Origin: Brucella anthropi ATCC 49188
GTDB lineage: Bacteria; Pseudomonadota; Alphaproteobacteria; Rhizobiales; Rhizobiaceae
Length of the DNA: 64,000 bases
Direction of reading: 5' to 3'
Assembly: GCF_000017405.1 (NCBI RefSeq)
Contig: NC_009667.1
Coordinates: 2,094,001-2,158,000, forward strand
This document shows, piece by piece, positions 37,434 to 47,634 of this stretch. Position numbers and translations under genes: made by a program. The notes under the pieces were generated by a model that was not told the origin of the DNA, ran no database searches, and saw nothing but the letters and a program-made list of their open reading frames with translations. Each line of letters starts with the position of its first letter. Position 1 is the stretch's first letter.

Positions 37434-38313
37434 GCAAATACCGCGTCTTGCAGATGATGCGGGACGCGTTGCAATTATCGCCGGTAATGGCCTGCTGCCG
37501 ATCAGTGTGGCGGAGGCCCTTGAGGCTGCGGAGAAGAAGCCATTCCTCGTACCGTTGCGAGGGGAGGCTGATCCGGTACTCTACAAGTACGAGCATCAGG
37601 AAATCTCCATCGTAGAGTTTGCAAAGCTCGTGCGGTCCATGAAGGCTGCCGGTGTGGATCGCGTTGTCCTCGCTGGTGGCGTGACAAGCAGGCCCCATGT
37701 CAGTGATCTGAAGTTTGACTGGCCTACTCTGCGCGCAGTGCCTTACGTTTTACGTGCGCTGGGACAAGGCGATGATGCTCTTTTACGTGCATTTATCGGT
37801 CTGCTGGAGTCCTTCGGTTTCAAAGTTGTCGGGGCTCACGATGTTGTTCCGAATTTACTTTCCCCATCGCCAGCTCAAATTTTGACGCGAAATGCACCGG
37901 ACGCGCGAGAACGTCATAATCTTGAACTTGCAATGGAATCTGCGCTTCGTCTGGGTGATCTGGATGTCGGGCAGGGTGCTGTTGCGGTTGGCGGACGTGT
38001 CGTTGCGCTCGAAGGGGCGGAAGGCACAGATCAAATGATAGAGCGTGTGCGCGAGTTACGTGCAGCTGGCCGCATACCTCGGCGTGGCGGTGTTCTCGTC
38101 AAGATGGCGAAGCCGCGACAGGACGAAAGAGCAGACCTTCCGACTATCGGAATTTCTACGATTGATAATGCCGTAAAAGCGGGATTATCAGGAATAGCTG
38201 TTGAGGCAGGCAGGACATTCATTCTAGGCTTCGGTGAAACCATCGCGGCGGCCAATGCAGAAGGCCTTTTCATAGAGACGGTCAGTCGCGAGAAAAAGGA
38301 TATCAAGAAGTGA
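37414..38313 (+). CDS. lpxI: UDP-2,3-diacylglucosamine diphosphatase LpxI
   Basis: A 299-residue protein of the DUF1009 family, shown in Caulobacter to be LpxI, which hydrolyses UDP-diacylglucosamine to lipid X. The N-terminus reads RVAIIAGNGLLPISVAEA; the C-terminal catalytic domain holds GAVAVGGRVVALEGAEGTDQMIERV and VEAGRTFILGF. It takes the place of LpxH. ATG 37414 is used; the longer frame from 37351 lies inside lpxA. It is flanked by lpxA and lpxB with overlaps. Confidence 0.95.
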   Translation: MTAAKIEQIPRLADDAGRVAIIAGNGLLPISVAEALEAAEKKPFLVPLRGEADPVLYKYEHQEISIVEFAKLVRSMKAAGVDRVVLAGGVTSRPHVSDLKFDWPTLRAVPYVLRALGQGDDALLRAFIGLLESFGFKVVGAHDVVPNLLSPSPAQILTRNAPDARERHNLELAMESALRLGDLDVGQGAVAVGGRVVALEGAEGTDQMIERVRELRAAGRIPRRGGVLVKMAKPRQDERADLPTIGISTIDNAVKAGLSGIAVEAGRTFILGFGETIAAANAEGLFIETVSREKKDIKK

Positions 38314-39494
38314 ACACCACCAGCCGGCCATTGAAAATAGCAATAGTGGCCGGTGAAGAATCCGGTGATCTTCTAGGTGCCGACCTTATTGATGCGTTGC
38401 GGAGCCAGACAGACCAGTTGGTTGATATCATCGGTGTCGGTGGTGATCACCTTGCAGCCCGGGGAATGAAGTCTTTTTTTGATCCGCACGAGATTGCGCT
38501 TATGGGGCTGGGCGCAATTCTGAAGAACTTACCGGGTCTAATGCGACGTATTGGCCAGACCGCTAGAAGCATCATCGCTGAGAAACCGGATTGCGTACTT
38601 CTGATTGACAGTCCGGAGTTTACACATCGCGTTGCCAAGAAGATCAGGGCTGCAAATCCATCGATTCCCATCGTGAAGTATATCGCACCAAGCGTGTGGG
38701 CCTGGCGGTCGCAACGCGCACGGGCGATGAAAGCCTATTTCGACCATGTGTTGACTATTCTTCCATTTGAGGTGGAGGTCATGCAGCGGTTAAGCGGGCC
38801 GAGTGCCACTTATGTCGGACATCGCCTTTCTAGTTATGAACCGATACTGCGGGCACGGGCTGAACAAAAAACTCTGGAAGCGCGACGGACTGTTGAGTCC
38901 CGAAAAACATTGCTCGTTCTGCCGGGGTCTCGTCGGACTGAAATCCAGATGCTCATGGAACCGTTCGGGCAGGCTGTTGGTGAATTAGCTGCCCGGGTCG
39001 ACAAGCTTGACGTCGTTCTGCCGACACTGCCACGCATTGAGGAAATGGTTCGCGATCTTTCAAAGGACTGGGCTGTCAAACCGCTTATTGTGCTGGGTGA
39101 TGAGGAAAAGTGGAAAGCTTTTTCTAAAGCCGATGCGGCGCTTGCCGCTTCAGGGACGGTTTCGCTGGAGCTGGCTCTATCGCGCATTCCAAGCGTGCTT
39201 TCCTATAAGGCGGACTGGTTCGCACGCAAGTTTCTGATGCCCAAGATCACGATCTGGAGCGCTGCCTTGCCAAATATCATCGCCGACGAGCCGGTCGTTC
39301 CTGAGTATTTTAATGAGTTTGTCCGTCCGGGAATGCTTGCACGCAACCTTGAACGGTTGATGCGGCCTGGATCGGCACGTCAGGCGCAGCTGGACGGATT
39401 TGATAAAGTTGCGTTGATCATGGCGACGGAGCAACCCTCCGGCGAGATCGGGGCGCGCGTCATTCTGGAACTGGCAGGCAATTCCAAGAGCTGA
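38310..39494 (+). CDS. lpxB: lipid-A-disaccharide synthase
   Basis: A 394-residue glycosyltransferase that joins UDP-diacylglucosamine and lipid X. It has the family start KIAIVAGEESGDLLGADLI, the IDSPEFTHRVAKKIRA segment, PSVWAWRSQRA, and LAASGTVSLELAL. GTG 38310 overlaps the lpxI stop (GTGA) with AAGGA ten bases before. It is the last gene of the lipid A cluster and ends at a terminator. Confidence 0.96.
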   Translation: MNTTSRPLKIAIVAGEESGDLLGADLIDALRSQTDQLVDIIGVGGDHLAARGMKSFFDPHEIALMGLGAILKNLPGLMRRIGQTARSIIAEKPDCVLLIDSPEFTHRVAKKIRAANPSIPIVKYIAPSVWAWRSQRARAMKAYFDHVLTILPFEVEVMQRLSGPSATYVGHRLSSYEPILRARAEQKTLEARRTVESRKTLLVLPGSRRTEIQMLMEPFGQAVGELAARVDKLDVVLPTLPRIEEMVRDLSKDWAVKPLIVLGDEEKWKAFSKADAALAASGTVSLELALSRIPSVLSYKADWFARKFLMPKITIWSAALPNIIADEPVVPEYFNEFVRPGMLARNLERLMRPGSARQAQLDGFDKVALIMATEQPSGEIGARVILELAGNSKS

Positions 39495-39516
39495 TTTTGA
39501 CTGTAGATTGAATACG

Positions 39517-39550
39517 AAAAACCCCGGTTGTTTTGGCAACCGGGGTTTTT
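39517..39550. terminator. bidirectional terminator between lpxB and gltA
   Basis: AAAAACCCCGGTTG pairs with CAACCGGGGTTTTT around a loop of TTTTGG. The A- and T-runs let it work for both convergent genes. Confidence 0.92.
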
Positions 39551-39565
39551 ATTATAGTCTGATAC

Positions 39566-40858
39566 TTACTTACGCTTTGCGAGCGGCACGTAATCCCGCT
39601 CGGGAGCGCCGGTATAGAGCTGGCGCGGACGGCCGATCTTCTGCTGCGGATCTTCGATCATTTCCTTCCACTGTGCGACCCAGCCGACGGTGCGGGCGAG
39701 AGCAAAGAGAACCGTGAACATTTCGGTCGGGAAGCCGAGAGCCTTCAGCGTGATGCCGGAGTAGAAGTCGATGTTTGGATAAAGCTTCTTCTCAATGAAG
39801 TATTCGTCCGTCAGGGCGATCTTTTCCAGTTCCATTGCAACGTCGAGCAACGGATCGTCCTTGATACCCAATTCGCCCAGAACTTCATGGCAGGTCTTCT
39901 GCATGATCTTGGCGCGTGGATCGTAGTTCTTGTAGACGCGGTGACCGAAGCCCATCAGACGGAACGGATCGTTCTTGTCCTTTGCACGGGCGATGAATTC
40001 TGGAATGCGGTCCACAGAACCGATTTCAGCCAGCATGTTGAGCGCAGCTTCATTTGCGCCGCCGTGGGCAGGGCCCCAGAGGCAGGCAACGCCGGCAGCG
40101 ATACATGCAAACGGATTGGCTCCAGAAGAACCGGCAAGGCGCACGGTCGAGGTCGAGGCATTCTGCTCATGATCTGCGTGGAGAATGAAGATGCGGTCCA
40201 TTGCACGAGCCAGAACCGGATTGACCTTGTAATCCTCGCATGGAACGCCAAAGCACATGTGCAGGAAGTTCGACGCAAAATCGAGGTCGTTCTTCGGGTA
40301 CATGAACGGCTGCCCGATATGGTACTTGTAGGCCATGGCGGCAAGCGTTGGAACCTTGGCGATCAGACGGATCGACGCGACCATACGCTGATGCGGGTCG
40401 GTGATGTCGGTCGAGTCATGATAGAAAGCCGACATTGCACCAACGCAGCCAACCATGACTGCCATGGGATGAGCGTCACGACGGAAGCCCGTAAAGAACT
40501 TCGTCATCTGTTCGTGAATCATCGTGTGGCGTGTCACACGGTAGTCGAAGTCAGACTTCTGCGTCGCGGTAGGCAATTCGCCGTAGAGAAGCAGATAGCA
40601 GGTTTCCAGAAAATCACCGTGTTCGGCAAGCTGATCGATCGGGTAACCACGATAGAGCAAGGTGCCTTCATCGCCATCGATGTAAGTGATCTTGGATTCG
40701 CACGATGCCGTGGACGTGAAACCGGGATCGTACGTGAACATCTGCGAGTTTTTGTAAAGTGGACCGATATCGACGACGTCTGGTCCGACAGTGCCTTGTC
40801 GTACAGGCAGGTCGAATGTTTTGCCTTCTAGTGTAAAGCTGGCTGTCCTATCTGACAT
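39566..40858 (-). CDS. gltA: citrate synthase (type II)
   Basis: A 430-residue hexameric-type citrate synthase. It carries [24 protein letters not shown], the active-site histidine in [28 protein letters not shown] and [18 protein letters not shown] 40858 is supported by AAAGGA; a frame to 40879 is not needed. It is monocistronic with a 230-base upstream gap that includes a hairpin at 40942-40967. Confidence 0.96.
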   Translation of the reverse strand: MSDRTASFTLEGKTFDLPVRQGTVGPDVVDIGPLYKNSQMFTYDPGFTSTASCESKITYIDGDEGTLLYRGYPIDQLAEHGDFLETCYLLLYGELPTATQKSDFDYRVTRHTMIHEQMTKFFTGFRRDAHPMAVMVGCVGAMSAFYHDSTDITDPHQRMVASIRLIAKVPTLAAMAYKYHIGQPFMYPKNDLDFASNFLHMCFGVPCEDYKVNPVLARAMDRIFILHADHEQNASTSTVRLAGSSGANPFACIAAGVACLWGPAHGGANEAALNMLAEIGSVDRIPEFIARAKDKNDPFRLMGFGHRVYKNYDPRAKIMQKTCHEVLGELGIKDDPLLDVAMELEKIALTDEYFIEKKLYPNIDFYSGITLKALGFPTEMFTVLFALARTVGWVAQWKEMIEDPQQKIGRPRQLYTGAPERDYVPLAKRK

Positions 40859-40941
40859 CGTGTTTCCTTTCATGTCCACTTTGCCGCCCGCACGACGGCA
40901 GAATTGTAATCGTCGTTATAATTTGTCTTTTATCTCTTGGA

Positions 40942-40967
40942 ATGGTCCCTGCCCCTATGGGGACCAT
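40942..40967 (-). promoter_or_regulatory. hairpin upstream of gltA
   Basis: ATGGTCCC (40942-40949) pairs with GGGACCAT (40960-40967). It is 84 bases before the gltA start on the minus strand and on the far side of the convergent gltX end no T-run is seen, so it may be part of the gltA leader. Confidence 0.4.
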
Positions 40968-41088
40968 CAGCGTTTAGCGCATTATCCTAACGATTTTGCC
41001 CGTCAAACTATCCCAAACGGTTCGCGATGCAATGCGTAATTTGAACTATTTACGCCGGTTTTGTCACGTCAGCGTGAATGTTCCCACC

Positions 41089-42510
41089 TTAACCGATTTG
41101 ATCGCGAATACGTCCGAGAGACTCTTCACGTCCAAGGACGAAAAGCACGTCGAACACACCCGGAGAGGTGGCGCGACCGGTCAGAGATGCACGTAATGGC
41201 TGTGCGATCTTGCCCAGTTTCAGGCCGGTTTTTTCTGCGTGAGTCCTTACGACGCCGTCAAGAGATTCAACGGTCCATTCGCCAGCTGCTTCCAGATCCG
41301 GGAGTACGGATTTGAGCACGGCCCGGCCTTCGTCGTTCAGGAGAGAAGCTGCCTTTTCGTCAAGATCAAGCGGGCGGGCAGCAAAGATGAATTTCGAACT
41401 ATCAGCCAGTTCCACCAAAGTTTTGGCGCGGTCCTTCAGGCCCGGCATAGCGGCAAGCAATTGTGTGCTTCGCTTGTCGTCGAGAGCGTCGGCAATTTCC
41501 TTGCCACCCTCGATTTCCGGCAGAACAGCGATAAGCGCATCATAAAGCGCCTTATCGTCACTGGCGCGCATATAGACGCCATTGATTGCCTCAAGCTTCT
41601 GAAAATCGAAGCGAGCTGCACCCTTGTTGATATCCTTCACATCGAACCATTCGATCATCTGTTCGGTCGACATGATTTCGTCGTCGCCGTGGCTCCAGCC
41701 GAGACGTACAAGATAATTGCGCAGAGCAGCAGGCAGATAACCCATCGCACGGTAGGCATCCACACCCAAAGCGCCATGACGCTTGGAGAGTTTTGCACCG
41801 TCCGCACCATGAATGAGCGGGATATGCGACATTTGCGGCACGTCCCAACCCATTGCATCATAGATGACTGTCTGCCGCGCAGCATTGGTCAGATGATCGT
41901 CGCCGCGTATGATATGGGTCACGCCCATATCGTGATCATCGACAACGACTGCATGCATGTAAGTCGGCGTACCATCGGAACGCAGAATGATGAAATCGTC
42001 CAGGTCTTTGTTCGGGAAACGCACATCGCCCTGCACTGCATCCTGCACGAGAGTTTCACCTTCCTGCGGTGCCTTGATCCGGATGACCGGCTTTACGCCT
42101 GCAGGCGCTTCTGACGGATCGCGATCACGCCAGCGACCGTCATAGCGCGGCGGACGGCCTTCTTCGCGTGCTTTCTCGCGCATTTCGGCCAGTTCTTCTG
42201 GTGTTGCATAGCAATAATATGCCTTGCCGAGAGCGACGAGTTCTTCTGCTACTTCGCGATGGCGAGGTGCGCGCTCGAACTGAGAGATGGCATCGCCGTC
42301 CCAGTCCAGACCAAGCCAGGTCAAGCCATCAAGAATGGCAGCCGTCGCGGCGTCGGTGGAACGTTCCCGGTCGGTGTCTTCGATGCGCAGCAGCATCTTG
42401 CCACCGCTGTGCTTGGCATAAAGCCAGTTGAACAAGGCAGTGCGCGCACCACCAATGTGCAGATACCCCGTGGGCGAGGGGGCAAAACGGGTAACGACCG
42501 GTTTCGACAT
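41089..42510 (-). CDS. gltX: glutamyl-tRNA synthetase
   Basis: A 473-residue class I synthetase charging tRNA-Glu (and probably tRNA-Gln, via the amidotransferase route in alphaproteobacteria). The HIGH-type motif is [13 protein letters not shown], the KMSKS-type motif is KLSKRHG, and the zinc-loop region lies between. Length matches the bacterial enzyme. It points toward gltA and shares a 261-base gap with the divergent comEC. Confidence 0.96.
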
Positions 42511-42771
42511 GATAGCTCCACTATGTCGTGCGCCTTTTTAGAGCAGCGGCAAATGCCGGAGACACAGGCGCGAACTTGAATTCCAATGCCTGCGCGAGAA
42601 TGCCCGGCAGGTAATCGGGGTTCGTTATGCGAACCCACTCGATTTCGGCTGCGGTTCATGTAGCATAGGCAGCAATGTGCGCAAGGGCCTCGCATCCCTT
42701 TCGCGCGAATGTGCCGTCGTTCTTTCGGGGTATTCCGGCGGTTGGGCCAACTTTTGCGGTCAGGCGGGGGC

Positions 42772-45285
42772 ATGACAGGCATCAGGGAAGCGAGCGATAT
42801 AAACGAACGGGCGCTTGTGAAAAGCATGCCCGACGGCTTCGTGCGCGCTTTGTTGCCAGAGGTCTGGCCTCCAAATGATGTCGAGATTCCGGTAAATCCA
42901 CTGCCGGTCAAGCCTCCTGCGCCGAGCTTGCGTGAACGACTTCTGTCTATACCGTCGGTCACAGCGCGACAGTTCAATGCTGCGGTCGAAACTGAAGCGG
43001 GACGCGGTGTATTTTTTCTTCTGCTGCCGGTTTTTGCCGGTGTTGGCGCAATCATCTATTTCACGCTCTCATTCGAACCGGCATGGTTACCGCTTTTGTC
43101 CATGCTCGGTATCGCCACTATCTTGCGAATTGCGACGCGCAAGCAATTCGCCGCTGCCCAAGGCGTGACATTGGCAATCGCTCTGCTGGCGGGGTTTGTG
43201 GTCGGCAAATGGGAAACGGAACGTCGTGCCACGCCGATGCTGGGCTCTGACGTGGCAACACGTGTAACGGGTCGGGTTGTCGCTCTTGAATATCAGGACA
43301 ATGGCAGCTGGCGGATAACACTTGATGTGCTCCAGACAGAGCGTCCAAAACTCCGTTTTCCACCGAAACGCATTCGTGTCAATGCGCGGGACATACCGGC
43401 GTCAACGAGCATTGGCGGCGGACTGGCAGGTTTCGTGCGATTGCGTATTCCGTCGGGTCCGGTTCGCCCGGGTAACTACGATTTCTCGTTTCATGCCTAT
43501 TTCAATGGTATCGGTGCCAATGGTTTCTTTCTCGGAACACCCAAAGTGGCGACGGTTTCTCAGCCAGACGAACTGACTGCGGAAATCTCCCAGTGGATCG
43601 CCATGTTGCGCGTGCGGGTGTCTGAACGAATCGAGGAAGTGATCGGTGGCGAGGACGGCAGTGTTGCTTCGGCGCTTGTGGCAGGTACGCGTGCAGGGAT
43701 CAGCGAGCGGACAAATGAAGACCTGCGCAAGGCGGGGCTCGCACATATTCTGTCGATCTCGGGCTTGCATATGGCGCTTGCCGCTGGCGTTATCATGCTG
43801 ACGTTGCGATCTGTCTTCGCGCTATTTCCGGCTTTCAGTGTGCGGCATCCCGTGAAGAAATATGCGGCCTTTCTCTCCCTGTTGAGCTGTACCTTCTATC
43901 TTGCCATGTCAGGTGCGGATGTCGCTGCACAACGAAGCTATGTGATGATTGCAGTGATGCTCGGAGCTTTGCTGGTAGACCGAGCGGCCATCAGCATGCG
44001 CAATCTGGCGATTGCGGCCATCGCTATGATTGCAATTTCGCCGCATGAGATACTGGGACCGAGTTTTCAAATGTCTTTTTCGGCTACGGCTGCGTTGATT
44101 GCCGGTTATGCCTGGTGGAGCGAGCGCAACGCGATCAGGCAGGTTGGCACGGAAGAACGTGGGAAGACCGCCTATAGCTTCGCTGGAAAAGTCCTGAAGC
44201 CGATCACTGCGGCGGCGGCTACTTCGCTCATCGCCGGATTGGCAAGCGGGATTTTTGCAGCTTATCACTTCAACAATACAGCGCCGTTTGGTCTGGTAGG
44301 AAATGTCCTCGCTGAGCCTGTAATAGCTCTTCTCGTGATGCCGTTTGCCGTCTTTGGTCTTGTACTGATGCCATTGCAACTGGACTGGGTACCTTTGCAG
44401 ATAATGGGCTGGGGTATTTTTGCAGTCAGGCACATTGCTGCCTTTGTTGCAAAGTGGTCACCAGATGGCAATCCTGGAGCCATGCCCGCACTCACTATCG
44501 TTCTCTGGGCCATTGCGCTCGTTCTGGTTATTGTTCTGTCGACCAGATTGAAGGCGCTGGCGCTGCCCTTCATCGTTCTGGGGTTTGCCGTTTTCGTCAG
44601 GGAGCCTTTTCCTGACATCGTGATCTCGGAAGATGCCAAACTGGTGGGTGTTCGGCTCGCAGACGGGAAGTTCGCAGTCAATCGAAGCCGACAGTCACAG
44701 TTCACAATCGACAATTGGAAAACCGCTTATCTGGTGGAAGAGTTCATCGCGCCGCCATCCGGCAAAAACAAAAAGCGAACTGATGGGGACGGGTTCGAAT
44801 GCGAAGATGGACTTTGCACGATCAGTCTGCGTGATGGTCGTACACTAGCCTACACCGCAGATGTCGCGATGCTGGAAATAGCCTGCAACATCGGCGATGT
44901 GGTTATTCTCGCCGTTTCCGGCAAAGATCCGGCGTGCGGACGTTCCACTATCCTGAGTATCAGCAAACAGGAACTGGCGCTAAAGGGAGCCGTCGAGATC
45001 AGGCTCGGAGAAAGGCCAGATAAAAATCGATCTCTCAAGGCTATATCGGGCGACACCTACGACGTCGCAAAGCCCGAGATGAGCCAGCAAACATCTGAAT
45101 TGCAGCCGGAGGACCGAATTACCTATGCAATTGATGCGCCAAGTCGTCCTTGGCATTTGCACCGCATCCATTCGCGTCCAGCACGTGGCTTGTCCGAGCG
45201 CGAGTACAAACCAAAATCCCACTCCGCTCAAAATGCCGGAGTTTGTTCATCAGGTGTTAGCGATGAACCAACGCGCTGCAACTAA
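42772..45285 (+). CDS. comEC: ComEC/Rec2 family competence protein
   Basis: An 837-residue polytopic protein. It holds the DUF4131 N-terminal part with an OB-like stretch around ATRVTGRVVALE, and the Competence domain with GTRAGISERTNEDLRKAGLAHILSISGLHMALAAG. The C-terminal metallo-beta-lactamase nuclease domain present in many ComEC proteins is not visible; the C-terminal ~200 residues are an unrelated soluble tail. ComEC is the inner-membrane channel for DNA uptake. ATG 42772 has AGGCGGGG in front. No other com genes are near. Confidence 0.9.
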   Translation: MTGIREASDINERALVKSMPDGFVRALLPEVWPPNDVEIPVNPLPVKPPAPSLRERLLSIPSVTARQFNAAVETEAGRGVFFLLLPVFAGVGAIIYFTLSFEPAWLPLLSMLGIATILRIATRKQFAAAQGVTLAIALLAGFVVGKWETERRATPMLGSDVATRVTGRVVALEYQDNGSWRITLDVLQTERPKLRFPPKRIRVNARDIPASTSIGGGLAGFVRLRIPSGPVRPGNYDFSFHAYFNGIGANGFFLGTPKVATVSQPDELTAEISQWIAMLRVRVSERIEEVIGGEDGSVASALVAGTRAGISERTNEDLRKAGLAHILSISGLHMALAAGVIMLTLRSVFALFPAFSVRHPVKKYAAFLSLLSCTFYLAMSGADVAAQRSYVMIAVMLGALLVDRAAISMRNLAIAAIAMIAISPHEILGPSFQMSFSATAALIAGYAWWSERNAIRQVGTEERGKTAYSFAGKVLKPITAAAATSLIAGLASGIFAAYHFNNTAPFGLVGNVLAEPVIALLVMPFAVFGLVLMPLQLDWVPLQIMGWGIFAVRHIAAFVAKWSPDGNPGAMPALTIVLWAIALVLVIVLSTRLKALALPFIVLGFAVFVREPFPDIVISEDAKLVGVRLADGKFAVNRSRQSQFTIDNWKTAYLVEEFIAPPSGKNKKRTDGDGFECEDGLCTISLRDGRTLAYTADVAMLEIACNIGDVVILAVSGKDPACGRSTILSISKQELALKGAVEIRLGERPDKNRSLKAISGDTYDVAKPEMSQQTSELQPEDRITYAIDAPSRPWHLHRIHSRPARGLSEREYKPKSHSAQNAGVCSSGVSDEPTRCN

Positions 45286-45294
45286 ATAAAGAAT

Positions 45295-45324
45295 GGTTCC
45301 ACGTTTCTGTTCTTAACTGGAACC
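45295..45324. repeat. GGTTCCA palindrome between comEC and lexA
   Basis: GGTTCCA (45295-45301) is inverted at TGGAACC (45318-45324). It resembles the stem in the element at 6969-7004 and lies between convergent gene ends. Confidence 0.6.
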
Positions 45325-45375
45325 GCCCCATTGTTTGAACTCGGAGCTTATCTCCAAAGCCGGCTACACTACGAT

Positions 45376-46095
45376 CTAGTAGCGGCGGATCAGGCCCACA
45401 AGCTTGCCCTGCACACGAACGCGATCCGGGCCAAATATTCTGGTTTCGTATGCCGGGTTTGCGGCTTCCAAAGCGATGGATGCACCCTTGCGGCGAAAGC
45501 GCTTCAAAGTCGCTTCCTCGTCATCGACAAGTGCCACCACGATTTCGCCAGGGTTTGCGGAATCACCGCGTTTAATGATGACGGTGTCACCATCAAAAAT
45601 GCCGGCGTCGATCATTGAATCACCTCTGACCTCAAGCGCGTAATGCTCGCCCGCACCGATCATTTCGGGCGGAAGGCTGAGGGAGTGTGTTTGATTCTGG
45701 ATTGCTGAAATCGGTACACCCGCAGCAATTCGCCCCATGACCGGTACGGATACAGTTCCAGACGTGTCGTCATTGGTAGCCACGGGAGCGGGGCGTGCCG
45801 GTGGCGGAGGTGTTTTGCCCAAGCTGCCTTCGATAACGCTGGGAGCGAACTTCTTTTGTGCGTTGAGGCCCGGAGCGATGGAATCCGGCAGACGTAACAC
45901 CTCAAGCGCACGCGCCCTGTTCGGCAGACGGCGAATAAATCCACGCTCCTCAAGGGCGGTGATCAGACGATGGATACCCGATTTTGAAGCCAGATCGAGC
46001 GCTTCCTTCATTTCATCGAAAGACGGGGGAATGCCCGTTTCTTTTAGACGTTCATGAATGAACAGCAGAAGCTCGTGCTGTTTACGGGTTAACAT
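45376..46095 (-). CDS. lexA: SOS repressor LexA
   Basis: A 239-residue repressor-protease. The winged helix-turn-helix is [33 protein letters not shown] (residues 1-33). The self-cleavage site is A125-G126 in GRIAAGVP, with catalytic Ser160 (GDSM) and Lys198 (ATLKRF). The start at ATG 46095 has GGGAGGG. An SOS box at 46153-46167 shows autoregulation. It is followed by comEC on the opposite strand. Confidence 0.97.
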   Translation of the reverse strand: MLTRKQHELLLFIHERLKETGIPPSFDEMKEALDLASKSGIHRLITALEERGFIRRLPNRARALEVLRLPDSIAPGLNAQKKFAPSVIEGSLGKTPPPPARPAPVATNDDTSGTVSVPVMGRIAAGVPISAIQNQTHSLSLPPEMIGAGEHYALEVRGDSMIDAGIFDGDTVIIKRGDSANPGEIVVALVDDEEATLKRFRRKGASIALEAANPAYETRIFGPDRVRVQGKLVGLIRRY

Positions 46096-46152
46096 GCGCG
46101 ACACCCTCCCGGCCAAGAATCGAGAAAAACAAAACCAGAACGAACACTATAT

Positions 46153-46167
46153 GTTCCAGTCTTGTTC
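46153..46167. promoter_or_regulatory. SOS box (GTTC-N7-GTTC) of lexA
   Basis: GTTC (46153-46156), seven bases, GTTC (46164-46167): exactly the direct-repeat site known for alphaproteobacterial LexA. It lies 58 bases before the lexA start. Two GAAC copies at 46138 and 46142 adjoin it; GAAC 46142 with GTTC 46153 also gives a seven-base spacing, but inverted. Confidence 0.85.
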
Positions 46168-46334
46168 TGCAATGGTTTTAAAACCATTAACGCTCAGGGT
46201 GAGATTGAACGGAATATTTCAGGGCAAGACCATCACGGGCACGGCATGTCAGATGCTGCTTCGAATAACATATATTTTATTATGACTTAGGTCTGTTTTC
46301 TCAAGCTTTAGTGAGGGCGAGAATTGCGCTCGAT

Positions 46335-47549
46335 CTATAGCATGAGAACGCGACAATCATCGCCAACAGTGGCAGCAGGAGCGTTTTCATCCCTGATGAG
46401 AAGCGCTTTTGAACCGACGAGAGCTGAAAGCATGGACGAATCTTGGACCGGAAACGGCTTTGCGGTCAGCGTTCCGTCAGGGTTTGATTCGATTGTGGCC
46501 CGGATATAATCGCGGCGGTGGTCATTCGCAGGCAGGTCAGTGCCCAGCTTTGCAGGTCGGATATCGGCATCGAGGTTCGTTCCGGCAAGCTTGGCGACGA
46601 GCGGACGGAGAAAAACGAGGCTGCATACCAAGCTCGAAACGGGATTGCCCGGTAGGCCGATGACATGCACGATCTTGCCGTTCACTTCGATGCGCCCATA
46701 CATCAGGGGCTTGCCGGGCCGCATGGCGATCTTCCAGAAGTCGAGATTGACGCCCTGTTTCTGCAGTGCTCCATGCACAAAATCCCGGTCACCGACGGAA
46801 GCGCCACCGATCGTTACCAGAATGTCGATGCCGCTTTGCAGGCTGTCTGCTATTGCCCGTTCGATTTTGGCAGGATCATCCGGAATGATCCCTTTATCAT
46901 GTGGCGCTCCGCCGGCTCGCCTTACTATCTCGGCGATTCCAACGCTGTTCGATGCAACAATCTGGTCTTTTCCGGGTGTTTCCCCCGGCGGAACCAGCTC
47001 ATCGCCGGTCGCAATGATTGCTATTTTGGGCTTTTGAAAGACGTCGATTCTCGCATTGCCACTGGCCGCTGCCAGCGACAGGGCCGCAGCATCCAGCGCC
47101 CGCCCGCTCGGAATGACGATGTTATCGGGTGAAAAATCGAGGCCTGCGCGGCGTATATGTCGTCCCGGTTCTATGCCTTCGTGAACGGTTAGCCGGTTAT
47201 CCGAGCGCTCAGTGTGTTCCTGAATAACGATCGTATCCGTGCCTTTGGGCAGTGGCGCGCCGGTGAAAATCCGGACCGCCTGACCAATTCCCGGTTCACC
47301 TTCGAAGCGATTGCCCGCTGCCGATTCGCCGATGATGTCGAACTCGACGGGATAAGAGATGTTGTCTGGCGCGATCAGGGCGTAACCGTCCATGGCCGAT
47401 CCGTCGAACGGCGGCTGCAGAAAATGTGCCAAAACAGGTGTTGCAACCACGCGCCCACCTGCATCTGACAAAGCGACCTGCTCTTTACCGTGCGGTTCTG
47501 CGGATTTCAGGATGCGGGCCAGTGCTTCATCGACCGGGAGAAGGGACAT
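46335..47549 (-). CDS. moeA: molybdopterin molybdenumtransferase MoeA
   Basis: A 404-residue enzyme that inserts molybdate into adenylylated molybdopterin. It shows LSDAGGRVVATPVLAHFLQPPFDGSAMDGYAL, RIFTGAPLPKGTDTIV, ATGDELVPPGE and TIGGASVGDRDFV in order, the MoeA pattern. It is 85 bases downstream of moaC on the same strand and probably part of the trpD-trpC-moaC-moeA unit. Confidence 0.95.
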   Translation of the reverse strand: MSLLPVDEALARILKSAEPHGKEQVALSDAGGRVVATPVLAHFLQPPFDGSAMDGYALIAPDNISYPVEFDIIGESAAGNRFEGEPGIGQAVRIFTGAPLPKGTDTIVIQEHTERSDNRLTVHEGIEPGRHIRRAGLDFSPDNIVIPSGRALDAAALSLAAASGNARIDVFQKPKIAIIATGDELVPPGETPGKDQIVASNSVGIAEIVRRAGGAPHDKGIIPDDPAKIERAIADSLQSGIDILVTIGGASVGDRDFVHGALQKQGVNLDFWKIAMRPGKPLMYGRIEVNGKIVHVIGLPGNPVSSLVCSLVFLRPLVAKLAGTNLDADIRPAKLGTDLPANDHRRDYIRATIESNPDGTLTAKPFPVQDSSMLSALVGSKALLIRDENAPAATVGDDCRVLML

Positions 47550-47634
47550 GGCGTTTCCTCTCGAACTGAATTGTTGACCCGTCTAGACCACAGAATCTGT
47601 CCAGATGAGTTGATCCAGAGCAAAGTCTAGCGGT

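Noticed and set aside
42618..42636. GGGTTCG...CGAACCC hairpin with GTTC-N7-GAAC before comEC, a possible SOS site
   Set aside because: The arrangement is inverted, not the direct GTTC-N7-GTTC used by alphaproteobacterial LexA, and it lies over 130 bases from the gene.
44780..44805. GGTTCGAATGC stretch resembling a tRNA T-arm
   Set aside because: It lies within comEC, and no acceptor or anticodon stems surround it.
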